DNA from: Candidatus Roizmanbacteria bacterium
Lineage (GTDB): Bacteria > Patescibacteriota > Microgenomatia > UBA1406 > GWC2-37-13
Assembly: GCA_016215445.1 (NCBI GenBank)
Contig: JACRJL010000001.1
Location: 186,001 to 250,000, forward strand
Reading direction: 5' to 3'
DNA: 64,000 bases
This document shows positions 15,926 through 25,019 of the stretch, piece after piece. A program made the position numbers and the translations under genes. Below the pieces are notes generated by a model that searched no databases, had not been told where the DNA came from, and saw only the letters and a list, made by a program, of their open reading frames with translations. The stretch's first letter is position 1, and every line of letters begins with the position of its first letter.

Positions 15926-16786
15926 TTAAGAAAACAATATCACGAAAATAAAAATAAAGAAAATGATCGCATATACGCCTGGGATGACAAAACCTAGATA
16001 GTTCAAAGTTTCGCTTATTATTATCGGCCAGGTGACGGCGTGCATTCCAATTTTAAATAAAGCCCCATAGCTGTATTTCTTTTTGAAAATTAGATTTACG
16101 ATCCAGGTGAAAAAAGTCAGGAATAACAAACCGAACATGACCGAACTTGCCCAAAAGAGCGATCCAAAGACAAGGAACAGAAACAGGCCGGCCAAAACAA
16201 AAGAGTCAATAAGTAAAAGTGCCCGATTAGTATATGGTTTTATTAACTTAAGAAAGTCATTGTAGACGTTTTTATTCATGGTGAAGTCCTGTTTTAAGTC
16301 GCGGAAGTAAAATACCGATGTTTGTTCTATGTCACTATTTCTGGCTTTTGAAGGATAGACGACGGCGTTTTTTGTCGCCAAAACATAGGTGTCATAATTA
16401 GGATAATTTTCAATAGAGCCTTTTGTATCAATGATTAGTAAATGGCGGGAACCAGGCGCAAAATCTTTTGTATCCCGTTTTAGATCGAAGATATAAGGTT
16501 CTTTGACATTGGTGGAAAGCTGATTATTTCTCATTCTTAATTCAAGTTCCTTCGGATAAAAAGTCTGGGCGTAGTTCATGAACTTGTCTATTCCCGGCTT
16601 GATATGGGGTCTGTTTTTTAGATATAAGGCGCCAACTGTCAGGCTTCTGAAAAAAACAAAGATAAAAAGGAGAAATAAAAGATATTTGTAGGAAAACCAA
16701 AAATTCGTCTTAGCAATTTCTTTATAATACTTTGGTTCGAAAAGGGATTTTTTGAGAGAGTAGAAGAAAGTTTTTAGAGGGTTCAT
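15926..16786 (-). CDS. DUF1189-like membrane protein
   Basis: A 286-residue protein with one helix near residue 35 (YLLFLLFIFVFFRSLTVGAL), an extracytoplasmic domain of about 130 residues (TKGSIENYPNYDTYVLATKNAVVYPS in two parts), and four helices in the C-terminal third. This layout, and the opening MNPLKTFFYSLKKSLFEPKYY, match the DUF1189 family. Function is unknown. It lies just upstream of flavodoxin. Confidence 0.7.
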   Translation of the reverse strand: MNPLKTFFYSLKKSLFEPKYYKEIAKTNFWFSYKYLLFLLFIFVFFRSLTVGALYLKNRPHIKPGIDKFMNYAQTFYPKELELRMRNNQLSTNVKEPYIFDLKRDTKDFAPGSRHLLIIDTKGSIENYPNYDTYVLATKNAVVYPSKARNSDIEQTSVFYFRDLKQDFTMNKNVYNDFLKLIKPYTNRALLLIDSFVLAGLFLFLVFGSLFWASSVMFGLLFLTFFTWIVNLIFKKKYSYGALFKIGMHAVTWPIIISETLNYLGFVIPGVYAIIFFIFIFVILFS

Positions 16787-16826
16787 AGGATAATGATAAC
16801 ATAAACCTTAGTTTAATCGGAGTTTA

Positions 16827-16854
16827 TTGACTTATTTTAGCCTTAGGTTATAAT
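16827..16854 (+). promoter_or_regulatory. Consensus-like promoter
   Basis: TTGACT (16827-16832), a 16-base spacer and TATAAT (16849-16854). The ATG of the next gene is at 16865, so the leader is only about four bases. Confidence 0.6.
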
Positions 16855-16864
16855 AGCAATTAAA

Positions 16865-17392
16865 ATGCATGAAATTAGTTTGTTTAAGGGAACTGATTGG
16901 GCAAAAAAAGATAAAGCCCACGAAGTTGTATGGGATGAAAACCATGAAAGAAAATACCGGTTCGAATCAGGAGAATCAATCCTTGTAGAAGATAGAGGGT
17001 TCATGACAGTCAGCAATAGATATTCATATAAATCCTTGAGTCTTGTTTCGGCGCTGCATCTCGATATCATCAGATATGAAGAAAGATATTTTCCTGATGA
17101 GAAACGCTTTGAATCAGTAATTATTCTTGGAGTTGTTCCCGACACAGGAGCCGACTATTTAGATTATGGAAGTTTTTTCACAGCTGTATACAACCATCAT
17201 GGTCAGTTGCAGCAACCAATAAATACAGATCACTCAATAGGTTGCTATGATGATAGGTCTGGTTTACTCATGGTAGGACATCTATCTGTCCGGGATCTTC
17301 CCGCGAAAATAAATTTTAAGAGGGTGGCGCAAAAAATTATTCATCAAGCGAAGAACAAAAACTTCAGCAATCCAAGTTTAGCAGCTCGATAA
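16865..17392 (+). CDS. Hypothetical soluble protein
   Basis: A 175-residue soluble protein of unknown family. It contains VVWDENHERKYRFESGES, VIILGVVPDTGADYLDYG and a Tyr/His-rich segment near residue 110 (AVYNHHGQL). No signal peptide, membrane helix or known catalytic motif is visible. It has its own promoter (16827-16854) and is followed by the convergent tRNA-Ser. Confidence 0.55.
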   Translation: MHEISLFKGTDWAKKDKAHEVVWDENHERKYRFESGESILVEDRGFMTVSNRYSYKSLSLVSALHLDIIRYEERYFPDEKRFESVIILGVVPDTGADYLDYGSFFTAVYNHHGQLQQPINTDHSIGCYDDRSGLLMVGHLSVRDLPAKINFKRVAQKIIHQAKNKNFSNPSLAAR

Positions 17393-17480
17393 TCCCAAAG
17401 TATTTCCACCTTTGAGGTGTAAACTTAACAAATTCGATCTCACGAATCCTTCCGTCCTTCTTTGATTTAGAAATTTTTTG

Positions 17481-17567
17481 CGGAGAGGGGGGGATTCGAA
17501 CCCCCGAAGACCTTTCAGCCTTATACGCTTTCCAAGCGTACGCATTCGGCCACTCTGCCACCTCTCC
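17481..17567 (-). tRNA. tRNA-Ser (anticodon GGA)
   Basis: Reading the minus strand from 17567: acceptor GGAGAGG with CCTCTCC, anticodon arm TACGC-TTGGAAA-GCGTA with anticodon GGA, a long variable arm, and T arm GGGGGTTCGAATCCCCC. Length is 87 bases with discriminator G. CCA is not encoded. Confidence 0.95.
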
Positions 17568-17626
17568 TAAGCACTAAAATTATATCACGTTGCAATAGAA
17601 CAGTCTGCTAAAATAATGTTCATATT

Positions 17627-18715
17627 ATGATGTCGTTAAAACCAATTTTTCTTTTTAGATATTTGAAATTCAAAAAAAACACTGTACCTGAAAATATCAA
17701 AAGACTCTTTTATTTATCTTATGAAGATGCCCTTTGGGATATTTTAGATAAAAAACAAGTTGGAAAAAACAGCGTTATATTGGTTCCGGAACTTTTTTGC
17801 GGAGACGTTGAAAATAATATAATAAATCATGGGTACAAAATTGCCTATTATCCAGTTTCAAATAAATTAAAAACCACTGATGAGCAGTTAGTCAGAAGTA
17901 TAAAAAAATATAAACCCGCGGTTTTGATTATTTTTCATGCGGTTGGTATTACTAATAACCTTTTTAGAAAAACAAGCTGGTTAAAGAATATAGACGAGAA
18001 CGTTATTCTTATTGAAGATTGTGTACATAAAATAGTTGATCAACACAAAACAAAGTTCCTTAAGAAAAACCACTTTATTATCGATTCTTTAAGAAAAGTT
18101 GTTCCATTACAGGGAAGCGTTGTTTACGGCCAAAAAGATGATTTAAATTTTGCCGAGCCATCCTTTTTCCAATCATCCGTTTATGCCACAAAAATAACTG
18201 TTCTTTGGATGACAATGAATATTTTTTGGGTTTTAACACAGATTTTTAGTGGAACAAGATTATCAGTCTGGTTTGCCGATAAAGCCAATAGATCGATGAA
18301 AATTGGATATGATTTAATCGGTGACAATTTCTTACCGGCCCGAGGCTCTTTTGTTTTCAGCTTTCTTCAACAATTTATCGATTTTGAAAAGATAAAAAAA
18401 ACAAAAAAGAGACAGGTTGAATTTTACGAAAAAAAGCTATCAAATTTGTCAAGTAAAATCTTTCAAAAGGTGCCTTACTCAAAAAGCGACAAAAGTGAAT
18501 TGATTGCTTATCCATTGATACTGCCAATTGATAACGCGAGTAAGATTTTAAGATTAATTCATCATCAGGGGTTGATGTTTAATTTTGAGTTAAATGATTC
18601 CGTATGGAGTAGGAAACAAAAAATGATCTATCTACCTTTGGGTCCTCATATTACGGAACGTAATTTTGAACTAGTAGTTTCTACCATACTTAAATTCAAT
18701 CATTTTTTGCTTTGA
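17627..18715 (+). CDS. DegT/DnrJ-like PLP-fold protein (divergent)
   Basis: A 362-residue protein with the fold pattern of DegT/DnrJ/EryC1 aminotransferases: an N-terminal VILVPELFCGDVENNI (substrate loop), PAVLIIFHAVG, ILIEDCVH at the place of the PLP-binding Asp, and FIIDSLRKVVPLQGSVV where a lysine follows Ser as in the catalytic SxxK region. It is more divergent than the true DegT enzyme at 42.7 kb. It may transaminate a sugar or be an altered member. A TAAAAT (17609-17614) preceded by TGC forms a possible extended -10. A GDSL-type hydrolase follows with its own promoter. Confidence 0.55.
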   Translation: MMSLKPIFLFRYLKFKKNTVPENIKRLFYLSYEDALWDILDKKQVGKNSVILVPELFCGDVENNIINHGYKIAYYPVSNKLKTTDEQLVRSIKKYKPAVLIIFHAVGITNNLFRKTSWLKNIDENVILIEDCVHKIVDQHKTKFLKKNHFIIDSLRKVVPLQGSVVYGQKDDLNFAEPSFFQSSVYATKITVLWMTMNIFWVLTQIFSGTRLSVWFADKANRSMKIGYDLIGDNFLPARGSFVFSFLQQFIDFEKIKKTKKRQVEFYEKKLSNLSSKIFQKVPYSKSDKSELIAYPLILPIDNASKILRLIHHQGLMFNFELNDSVWSRKQKMIYLPLGPHITERNFELVVSTILKFNHFLL

Positions 18716-18727
18716 TATAATGAATTG

Positions 18728-19357
18728 ATGAAGAAGTTTCAGATAATGATATTTGGGGCTAGCACTACCCACGGTAACTGGGATGAAATGGGTGGATGGT
18801 CTACTCGCATCAGATTCTATGTTATAAAAAAAATATTGGCTTTCCCCGAAAAATATCACGGCCACGTTTTCAATCTTGGCGTGCCAGGAGACAATACTGA
18901 AAAGCTTCTAAAAAGGATGGAGTCGGAAATTAAAGTAAGGCTATTTTATCCTGAGACGATTATTTTAGTCAGCGTGGGTACAAACGATTCCAGTATAATC
19001 TACAACGACAAAAAAGCTTTTATAACAGATGAAGAATTTTCAGATAATCAGAACAAAATAGCCCAGATCGCCAAAAAATATTCACAAAAAGTATTATTTC
19101 TGGGTTTTACTCCGGTCGATGAAAAGCGAACCAATCCTTGGTATGACAACTCTTATTTAAATGAAAGGCTAAAGAGATTTAACGACCTGGTTAAATCGAT
19201 CTGTGAAAAAAATAAAATTGAATTCCTCGATTTATTTTCGTTATTCAATAAGAAAGATTTTTTAAAATACATTTACGACGGACTCCACCCTAACTCTTCA
19301 GGCCACGAAGAAATATTTAAACTGACTAAATCCTATATAGATAAGTTTTTGGGTTAA
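18728..19357 (+). CDS. SGNH/GDSL-family hydrolase
   Basis: A 209-residue esterase-like enzyme. The catalytic block I is IMIFGASTTHG (Ser in GAST), block II Gly is in FNLGVPGDN, block III Asn is in VGTNDSS, and the catalytic Asp-His pair is in YDGLHPNSSGH. The frame is open from a TTG at 18725, but TATAAT at 18716-18721, preceded by TGA, lies 6 bases before the ATG at 18728, the usual spacing in this window. No signal peptide is seen, so it likely acts in the cytoplasm, perhaps on acyl or acetyl esters. Confidence 0.85.
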   Translation: MKKFQIMIFGASTTHGNWDEMGGWSTRIRFYVIKKILAFPEKYHGHVFNLGVPGDNTEKLLKRMESEIKVRLFYPETIILVSVGTNDSSIIYNDKKAFITDEEFSDNQNKIAQIAKKYSQKVLFLGFTPVDEKRTNPWYDNSYLNERLKRFNDLVKSICEKNKIEFLDLFSLFNKKDFLKYIYDGLHPNSSGHEEIFKLTKSYIDKFLG

Positions 19358-19401
19358 AATTCATTCAACAAAACTTGGTCATAGAAAGATAGTTGATGCA
19401 G

Positions 19402-20196
19402 TTAAGGAATCCCAAGGAAGAAGCGTTCAACTTGAGCAGTCTTTTCACCTTTAGGGTCTAAAAACATCGTAAAGAGTTTTAATCTTTCACTGATCTTCCA
19501 TTCTTCGTTCTTGGATGCGTTTTGCCTTAGTATGCCGATCATTTCATGAGGGTTATGCATTCTGATAAGCTGTTCGACGGTAATGACTCTGGCGTTTATT
19601 TTTTTAATTTTTAATAAAGCTTCGGTTCTTATCCTATGAAATTCATCAGTGACAATAATGGCAGTATCAATGTTGTTTTCTTTCATATACTCTTTAAGGG
19701 CATCAAGATTGGTGGCGGTGCTCGTCGATTTTGTTTCAACCATAATATTTGTTTCAGGCATGTCATAGTTACCTTGAGATAATGAATTTACCTGCTCCAT
19801 AAAAAAGAACCGGCTAATATTAACGTTAATTCCATCAGGCTTAAGTCCGTCAAGAAGTAGAACTTTGTCAGACATATCCAATTCGACGATTCCGATCGCC
19901 GCTGCTCTTTCCCGTCTCTTTTGGAATCTATTAATATCAGCGGTACTTTCATCTAGACCACCTCCCAGGACAGCCAAAATAGGGGCGTGAGGAATATTGC
20001 TCTCAGTCAAAAACATTGGTCTTGATTTTGAGGCTTCGCCCCAAAGGGCATCAGCAACGATTCCGTTTGTTTTGTGATTGGAAATTGTCAATAAAGTTGG
20101 AAAAGCAATCGCTGTTAAAAGCAGACTTTTTAAGATGATTTTAGAAAGCTCTCGCCTTGGGATAAAAGGATGATGTGGTCTCATGTCTTTTCTCAT
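19402..20196 (-). CDS. YdcF/ElyC-like DUF218 protein
   Basis: A 264-residue protein with an N-terminal anchor helix (residues about 23-40) and a DUF218 domain: ILAVLGGGLDES near residue 73, then ETKSTSTATNLDALKEYM with TAIIVTDEFHRIRTEAL, the usual E-S-x-N and D-x-x-H motifs of the family (ElyC, SanA, YdcF). Members are linked to envelope integrity. The protein probably faces the outside. A good promoter, TTGCAA-17-TAATAT (20232-20204), fills the 37-base gap before it, with the ATG 7 bases after the -10. Confidence 0.75.
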   Translation of the reverse strand: MRKDMRPHHPFIPRRELSKIILKSLLLTAIAFPTLLTISNHKTNGIVADALWGEASKSRPMFLTESNIPHAPILAVLGGGLDESTADINRFQKRRERAAAIGIVELDMSDKVLLLDGLKPDGINVNISRFFFMEQVNSLSQGNYDMPETNIMVETKSTSTATNLDALKEYMKENNIDTAIIVTDEFHRIRTEALLKIKKINARVITVEQLIRMHNPHEMIGILRQNASKNEEWKISERLKLFTMFLDPKGEKTAQVERFFLGIP

Positions 20197-20203
20197 TTAT
20201 GGA

Positions 20204-20232
20204 ATATTACCGCCATAAATAAGAAATTGCAA
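20204..20232 (-). promoter_or_regulatory. Promoter of the DUF218 gene
   Basis: On the minus strand TTGCAA (20232-20227), a 17-base spacer, then TAATAT (20209-20204); the ATG at 20196 follows 7 bases later. It lies in the 37 bases after the glutamine synthetase stop, so the DUF218 gene can be read independently. Confidence 0.55.
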
Positions 20233-20233
20233 A

Positions 20234-21676
20234 TTAAAAATCATTCCACAAAACCTGATTGTAAACCTCGTGGTGGTAAAGGACTTCCCCGTTTTTGACT
20301 CGTGTTCCTAAATCCAGGGGGCTCCGGTTGGCAGCGGTTTGTTTCAAATCTATAAACTTTCTTTTGAACTCTTCGCCCAAAATTTTTGTTAACGTATCGC
20401 TGTTGCGGAATCTTTGGATGGCGACGTCTATGTTACTTGGAAGGTAGCTGATCCTGCTTCTTTTATTTTCTTCATCTTTTCTGATCGGTCCCTCAAGAGC
20501 AATTTTTGAAAGAGCGTACATTACTAGATAAGGATTGGAATCGGGGGCGACGCTTCTCACTTCGATCCGGCTGGACTTTTCGTTAAAAAGCGGAATTCTT
20601 ATCATGGCTCCGCGGTCAACTTCGGAGACCTTGATTTCGTTGGGCGCTTCAAAGTGGGGATCGAGCCGACGGAAAGCATTGACGCTGCTATTTAGAATTA
20701 AGCAGACGTCGTTGGCGCTCCCAAGAATCCGGTTTACGACATCCCAACCAAGTTTAGAAAGCTGTCCCTGGCCTTTCTTGTCGTAGAAAAGATTCTTGCC
20801 GTTTTTCGCGATTGACAGATTGGTGTGCATGCCGCTGCCGTTTATCCCGACGACGGGCTTGGGAAGAAAAGTGGCGGTTAATCCCAAATTCCTGGCGATC
20901 TGTCTGGCAGTCAACTTATAGATCTGGATCTGGTCGGCGGCGTTGACCATCTCGGAGTAGGAATAGTTCAGTTCGAACTGGGAGGGAGCCACTTCCGGGT
21001 GGTCTTTTTCATTTTCAAAACCCATTGCTCTCTGCGCCTCGGCTGTCCTGTCTATAAAAGTCCTTAGAATATCGTTTGGCAGGGAATGGTAATAGCCGCC
21101 CCTGGCCGCCAGTTCAAAACCGATTCTTTCGTTGAAATTTTTTTCGGCGTCCTCGCCTTTGACTAAAAAACCTTCAACTTCGTTTGAAGTGTAAATAGTA
21201 TAACCTTTTTCAGACTTAAGTTTTTTTGCGTATGATTTTAGTAAACCGCGCGAATCCATTTCGTAGGGTTCATCTTTCTGGGAATAAATATCTGCCATCA
21301 TCAAAACCTTTCCAGGTCCAAAGACGTCACTCGGCAGCCACCAAAAAGCCCGCCAGTCAACTCTTAGTCTTAGGTCTGATTCGGCCTGTCTGGAAAAACC
21401 TCTGATCGACGAACCATCAAAGGTTAGATTATCGAAGCTCCCCAAGAAGAATTTTTTGTCGTAATCGAGCATGTGAAATCGTCCCTCCATATCGGAAAAG
21501 CCGATTGTAACCGCTTTTAATCTTTTTTCTTTTTTTAGATAGTCCAGATAGTATTTCTTTAATTCACTGTCGGAAGTGTCGGAAGCGCGTTTTTTTTTGG
21601 ATTCTAAGTTTAGTTCTTCGAGGCGGTCGTAGGGAATTTCTAAGAAGTTCCTTAAAGAATCAGTATCTTTATTCAT
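20234..21676 (-). CDS. glnA: Glutamine synthetase
   Basis: A 480-residue glutamine synthetase, which makes glutamine from glutamate, ammonia and ATP. The N-terminal beta-grasp part has FDGSSIRGF; the catalytic domain has EVEGFL and the metal-ligand region HPEVAPSQFELNY, NGSGMHTNLS with the metal-binding His, RLDPHFEAPNEI and the arginine-rich RIEVRSVAPDSNPYLV. Length is near GSI enzymes. No clear adenylylation loop is seen. Its start is preceded by two TATACT boxes. Glutamine here may also feed amino-sugar synthesis. Confidence 0.94.
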   Translation of the reverse strand: MNKDTDSLRNFLEIPYDRLEELNLESKKKRASDTSDSELKKYYLDYLKKEKRLKAVTIGFSDMEGRFHMLDYDKKFFLGSFDNLTFDGSSIRGFSRQAESDLRLRVDWRAFWWLPSDVFGPGKVLMMADIYSQKDEPYEMDSRGLLKSYAKKLKSEKGYTIYTSNEVEGFLVKGEDAEKNFNERIGFELAARGGYYHSLPNDILRTFIDRTAEAQRAMGFENEKDHPEVAPSQFELNYSYSEMVNAADQIQIYKLTARQIARNLGLTATFLPKPVVGINGSGMHTNLSIAKNGKNLFYDKKGQGQLSKLGWDVVNRILGSANDVCLILNSSVNAFRRLDPHFEAPNEIKVSEVDRGAMIRIPLFNEKSSRIEVRSVAPDSNPYLVMYALSKIALEGPIRKDEENKRSRISYLPSNIDVAIQRFRNSDTLTKILGEEFKRKFIDLKQTAANRSPLDLGTRVKNGEVLYHHEVYNQVLWNDF

Positions 21677-21681
21677 TTTTT

Positions 21682-21708
21682 AGTATAAAAATGATAATTT
21701 TTAGTATA
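21682..21708 (-). promoter_or_regulatory. Duplicated -10 element upstream of glutamine synthetase
   Basis: On the minus strand TATACT occurs at 21708-21703 and again at 21687-21682, each inside the repeated block TTTTTATACTAAAAA, 21 bases apart. The proximal copy is 5 bases before the ATG at 21676. Confidence 0.4.
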
Positions 21709-21756
21709 AAAAATAGTAATTTAATAATCAAGTAGGTATAAGCAAGTCTAAAGAGA

Positions 21757-22605
21757 TCAAAGTATCCCTGTTTTCACTAGTCGCTTAATATTAATCCGGT
21801 TTCTCTGCTTCTGTTTTTTGAGCATTGATTTTGTTGAATATATCAATCCAAGATTTTTTACTTGGTTTTCAATGACCAGGCGGTCGAGGTATGGAGTAAT
21901 TTTTTCGGCGAAAAGTTCAAGCATCTGGTCACTCATTTCCTCAATCGGAAGCGAGTCAGAAAGTCTTGTCCCAATTGGGAAATGGACGGCGTTGAAATAC
22001 GGTTGATTTTTTTTATCCTTCAATTTAAAGAACTTTTCAAGCTCGTTGACGATTGCGGTCCAGTTGGTTTTTATAAATTCGGTTGGTAGAGCGTAAACAT
22101 AATGGTAGATGTCGATCAGGCCGAAAACATTTATACCCTTCTGTCGGTAATAAGAGATCTGTTTTATAGTATCATCTATGCCAGCCTTGCCGATCCGGTG
22201 ATTTTCAAAGAGAAGCTTTTTAGGAGGGAACCTCAAGATCATTTTTTCCACAAGTGGATTTTGGCTGTAAGGGGTATGAAAAAGAATGTCCTTTTTAGAA
22301 AAATTGGCTAGAGTCTCTTTAGCGTTGAGAAGAGTTTTGTTGACGCCAACCATCATAACGTGATAAATGAAAGGCAGGAGGTTCTCTCCTCCGGTGCGGC
22401 CGTGGAGGGAGATAACTTTGATTCTATTTTTTTTCAAAACGGAAATAAGATTTACCAATTTGGAAACAGGACGAAAGGCAATTGCTTCGGCTCCGTTGAA
22501 AGTGCCGTCTTCAAAATAATTTTTATAAAGGTAAACAAACTGTTCGGGTCTACCAAGCAATCCGATACTGTCGGTGGAAATTAATTTTAAGTATTTTTTC
22601 CTCAT
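21757..22605 (-). CDS. Hypothetical protein, possible TIM-barrel sugar isomerase-like fold
   Basis: A 282-residue soluble protein. The pattern of short strands ending in charged residues fits a xylose-isomerase-like TIM barrel: VISLHGRTGGENL, KKLLFENHRIG, INVFGLIDIYHYVY, FNAVHFPIGTRLSD and DRLVIENQ. Candidate metal ligands (His, Glu, Asp) lie at strand ends, but I cannot assign a substrate. TATAAT lies 8 bases before its start on the minus strand. It is divergent from the xer gene. Confidence 0.5.
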   Translation of the reverse strand: MRKKYLKLISTDSIGLLGRPEQFVYLYKNYFEDGTFNGAEAIAFRPVSKLVNLISVLKKNRIKVISLHGRTGGENLLPFIYHVMMVGVNKTLLNAKETLANFSKKDILFHTPYSQNPLVEKMILRFPPKKLLFENHRIGKAGIDDTIKQISYYRQKGINVFGLIDIYHYVYALPTEFIKTNWTAIVNELEKFFKLKDKKNQPYFNAVHFPIGTRLSDSLPIEEMSDQMLELFAEKITPYLDRLVIENQVKNLGLIYSTKSMLKKQKQRNRINIKRLVKTGIL

Positions 22606-22627
22606 GAACCTAAATTATACTCTAAAC

Positions 22628-22656
22628 TTGATAAACATTCCTTCGTCGTTTAATAT
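22628..22656 (+). promoter_or_regulatory. Promoter of the xer operon
   Basis: TTGATA (22628-22633), a 17-base spacer, TAATAT (22651-22656), and the xer ATG at 22663 after 6 bases. This predicts a leaderless mRNA for an operon of four overlapping genes. Confidence 0.55.
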
Positions 22657-22662
22657 AAGGCT

Positions 22663-23601
22663 ATGGAGATAAACGAGGCTGTATTACGCTTTCTTGAGTA
22701 TTGTGAGCTCGATAAGAATCTTTCTTTGAAAACAGTCAGGATGTACGGATATTATTTAAATTTTTTCAAGCAATGGTTATTACAGAGCCAAAAGGTTGAA
22801 AATTTCCAGGTTGAAAAGATTGACGATAATATTGTCAGAAACTTCCGTCTGTTCATTTCCCATACCTATAAAAATCCCTATAAAGGCTCACTCAAAAGAC
22901 AAACTCAAAATTACTTTTTGGTAGCACTCAGGAGTTTCTTCCGCTATTTAATAAGGCAAAAGGTGGCTGTTCTCTCTCCGGAGATGATAGAACTTGGTAA
23001 AAGCCGAGATCGTAATATTAAGATTCTCCAGCCTATAGAATTGGAGAAACTCTTTCGATCGGTTGAACTTAAAGATGAAGCCGGGCTTAGGGATAGGGCG
23101 ATATTGGAAGTGTTGTTTTCTACAGGTCTACGCGTTTCCGAACTGGCATCCTTAAATCGGGAGCAGATCAATATAGAGGCTGGAGAGTTTGGAGTCATCG
23201 GCAAGGGAGGCAAAGGCAGAGTAGTTTTTCTTTCTCGTCATGCCAAAGATTGGCTTCAGAAATACCTAAGAGGCCGGACCGATGCTTATCAGCCTCTTTT
23301 TATCCGTTATTCCGGCCCCAAGATCAAAGGTGGACTGAATAATGAAAGTTTGAGGCTTTCGGTTCGCTCGATTGAAAGAATGATTGACAAATATCGCAAG
23401 AAAGCAGGGATCCTTTTTAGGATCGGCCCCCATGTTCTCCGCCATTCTTATGCAACCGATCTTTTGTCGCATGGAGCTGATCTAAGGAGCGTCCAAGAAA
23501 TGCTTGGTCACAAGAACATCGCCACTACTCAAATTTATACCCATGTGACAAATTTCAGGTTAAAGGAAGTTCATGAAAAATATCATTCTGGAAACAAATG
23601 A
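22663..23601 (+). CDS. Xer-type tyrosine recombinase
   Basis: A 312-residue site-specific recombinase of the XerC/XerD class that resolves chromosome dimers at a dif site. The N-terminal SAM-like DNA-binding domain (about 1-105) is followed by the catalytic domain with Arg157 (TGLRVSEL), a lysine in GKGGKGR (181 or 184), His257 and Arg260 (HVLRHSYATD), His283 (LGHKN) and the nucleophile Tyr292 (QIYTHV). All catalytic residues are present. It is the only Xer seen here, and small genomes often use one Xer. Its TGA overlaps the next ATG by 4 bases. I found no dif site by eye. Confidence 0.93.
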   Translation: MEINEAVLRFLEYCELDKNLSLKTVRMYGYYLNFFKQWLLQSQKVENFQVEKIDDNIVRNFRLFISHTYKNPYKGSLKRQTQNYFLVALRSFFRYLIRQKVAVLSPEMIELGKSRDRNIKILQPIELEKLFRSVELKDEAGLRDRAILEVLFSTGLRVSELASLNREQINIEAGEFGVIGKGGKGRVVFLSRHAKDWLQKYLRGRTDAYQPLFIRYSGPKIKGGLNNESLRLSVRSIERMIDKYRKKAGILFRIGPHVLRHSYATDLLSHGADLRSVQEMLGHKNIATTQIYTHVTNFRLKEVHEKYHSGNK

Positions 23602-25019
23602 ATAAACTAATTGTTTGGATATCAATAATATTATTTATTATTTCCTTTTCTTGGTTTAGTATAAGAAGGTACCAAACCCTTAATTCATATTATTACGATC
23701 TTGGCATAATGAATCAGGTGGTTTACAATACATCGCAGGGCCGGTTTCTTGAGATGTCCAACCCTGACTTGAAAAGGAACGTTTCCCGATTGGCGATTCA
23801 CTTTGACCCGATCTTGGCGGTTTTCGCCCCCTTCTACAAAATTTATCCAGGCCCTGAAGTCCTTCTTATTGGTCAGGCAGTTATTCTCGGCTTGGGAGCT
23901 TGGATAATATATCTTCTCGCTGAGAAAAAACTTAAGGATAAATTTACCGTTTTAATTTTTTCGCTGACCTATCTTTTATACTTTCCCGTGCAGCGGGTAG
24001 TCCTATTTGATTTCCACGGCGTTGCTTTAGCAACGACTTTTTTACTCGCCTCGATATATTTTCAGGAAACAAAAAAATGGCACTGGTTTTTCATTTTTAT
24101 ATTTTTATCCCTCCTGACAAAAGAGCATATTGGTTTGGTAGTTTTTATTTACGGTATCTATCTATTTATAATCAAAAAGGAAAAGAAGTTTGGATTAATA
24201 ACAGGATTTTTAGGCTTGGGCTTTTTTATCTCGACAGTCTATTTTATTATTCCTTATTTTAGAGGAGAGGCTCATTTTGCTAGCAACTATTTTGTTGATA
24301 TAAAGCTAAGACTTAAATCGATTATTTTAGACGGATTTCCGTACGTCAAATCTTTAATCCTTCCAAATTTCTATGCGTTGTTTTCTCCCCTAACTCTTCT
24401 TATCAGTCTGCCTGAATGGGCAATAAACATTTTGAGTATTAATAACAACCAAAGATCGGTTTTCTTTCATTACAATTCGGTGATAGTACCTTTCGTTTCC
24501 TATTCGTCAATTTTGGGTTATAGGAATTTTGACAACTTCGTCAAGAACAAAAAAGTAAAAAGTCTGATTCTTATATTATTTATTTTGCTTACTTTAAAAT
24601 CGGCTTATTTATATAACCCAATCCCCTACTTTGTCAAAAATCCTGTCAAATATAAGGAGTTAAATCCAATTACAAAAAAATCTCTTAAAATTTGGATTGA
24701 AAAATTGAAGGACGACAAGATTAGAGTTTCGACGACGCCGAAACTCGCGCCTTTTTTTACAAGTAGGCGGTTTTATCATAACTTTCTTTTTGACTCGGCT
24801 TATGCCTCAATGGGTTTGACGGACGTTGATATAATAGAAACAATTGATGAGTATGAAACGGCAGACTACGTAATTATTTACAGACCGGAGATTGGTAACC
24901 TTGATAAAATCAGCTTACCAGTTAAATTTTATACTCGGTTAAAAGACGACAGGAATTTTCAAATAGTTTATTCTGACGACAGAAACGAAAAAAGTATAGA
25001 AGTTTATAAAAGAATATGA
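23598..25019 (+). CDS. DUF2079-like multi-pass membrane protein
   Basis: A 473-residue membrane protein with about nine helices in the first 350 residues and a soluble C-terminal part. The N-terminal motif YYYDLGIMNQVVYNT followed by a histidine in LAIHFDPILAVFAPFY is the mark of the DUF2079 family, GT-C-like membrane proteins thought to act on lipid-linked sugars. It starts in a 4-base overlap with xer and ends in a 4-base overlap with the GT2 gene, so it probably works with that glycosyltransferase. Confidence 0.82.
   Translation: MNKLIVWISIILFIISFSWFSIRRYQTLNSYYYDLGIMNQVVYNTSQGRFLEMSNPDLKRNVSRLAIHFDPILAVFAPFYKIYPGPEVLLIGQAVILGLGAWIIYLLAEKKLKDKFTVLIFSLTYLLYFPVQRVVLFDFHGVALATTFLLASIYFQETKKWHWFFIFIFLSLLTKEHIGLVVFIYGIYLFIIKKEKKFGLITGFLGLGFFISTVYFIIPYFRGEAHFASNYFVDIKLRLKSIILDGFPYVKSLILPNFYALFSPLTLLISLPEWAINILSINNNQRSVFFHYNSVIVPFVSYSSILGYRNFDNFVKNKKVKSLILILFILLTLKSAYLYNPIPYFVKNPVKYKELNPITKKSLKIWIEKLKDDKIRVSTTPKLAPFFTSRRFYHNFLFDSAYASMGLTDVDIIETIDEYETADYVIIYRPEIGNLDKISLPVKFYTRLKDDRNFQIVYSDDRNEKSIEVYKRI

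Noticed and set aside
22663-23601. Xer gene as evidence for an integrated mobile element
   Set aside because: No att-like repeats, phage or transposon genes accompany it; it heads an operon of ordinary membrane genes, so a housekeeping Xer is more likely.
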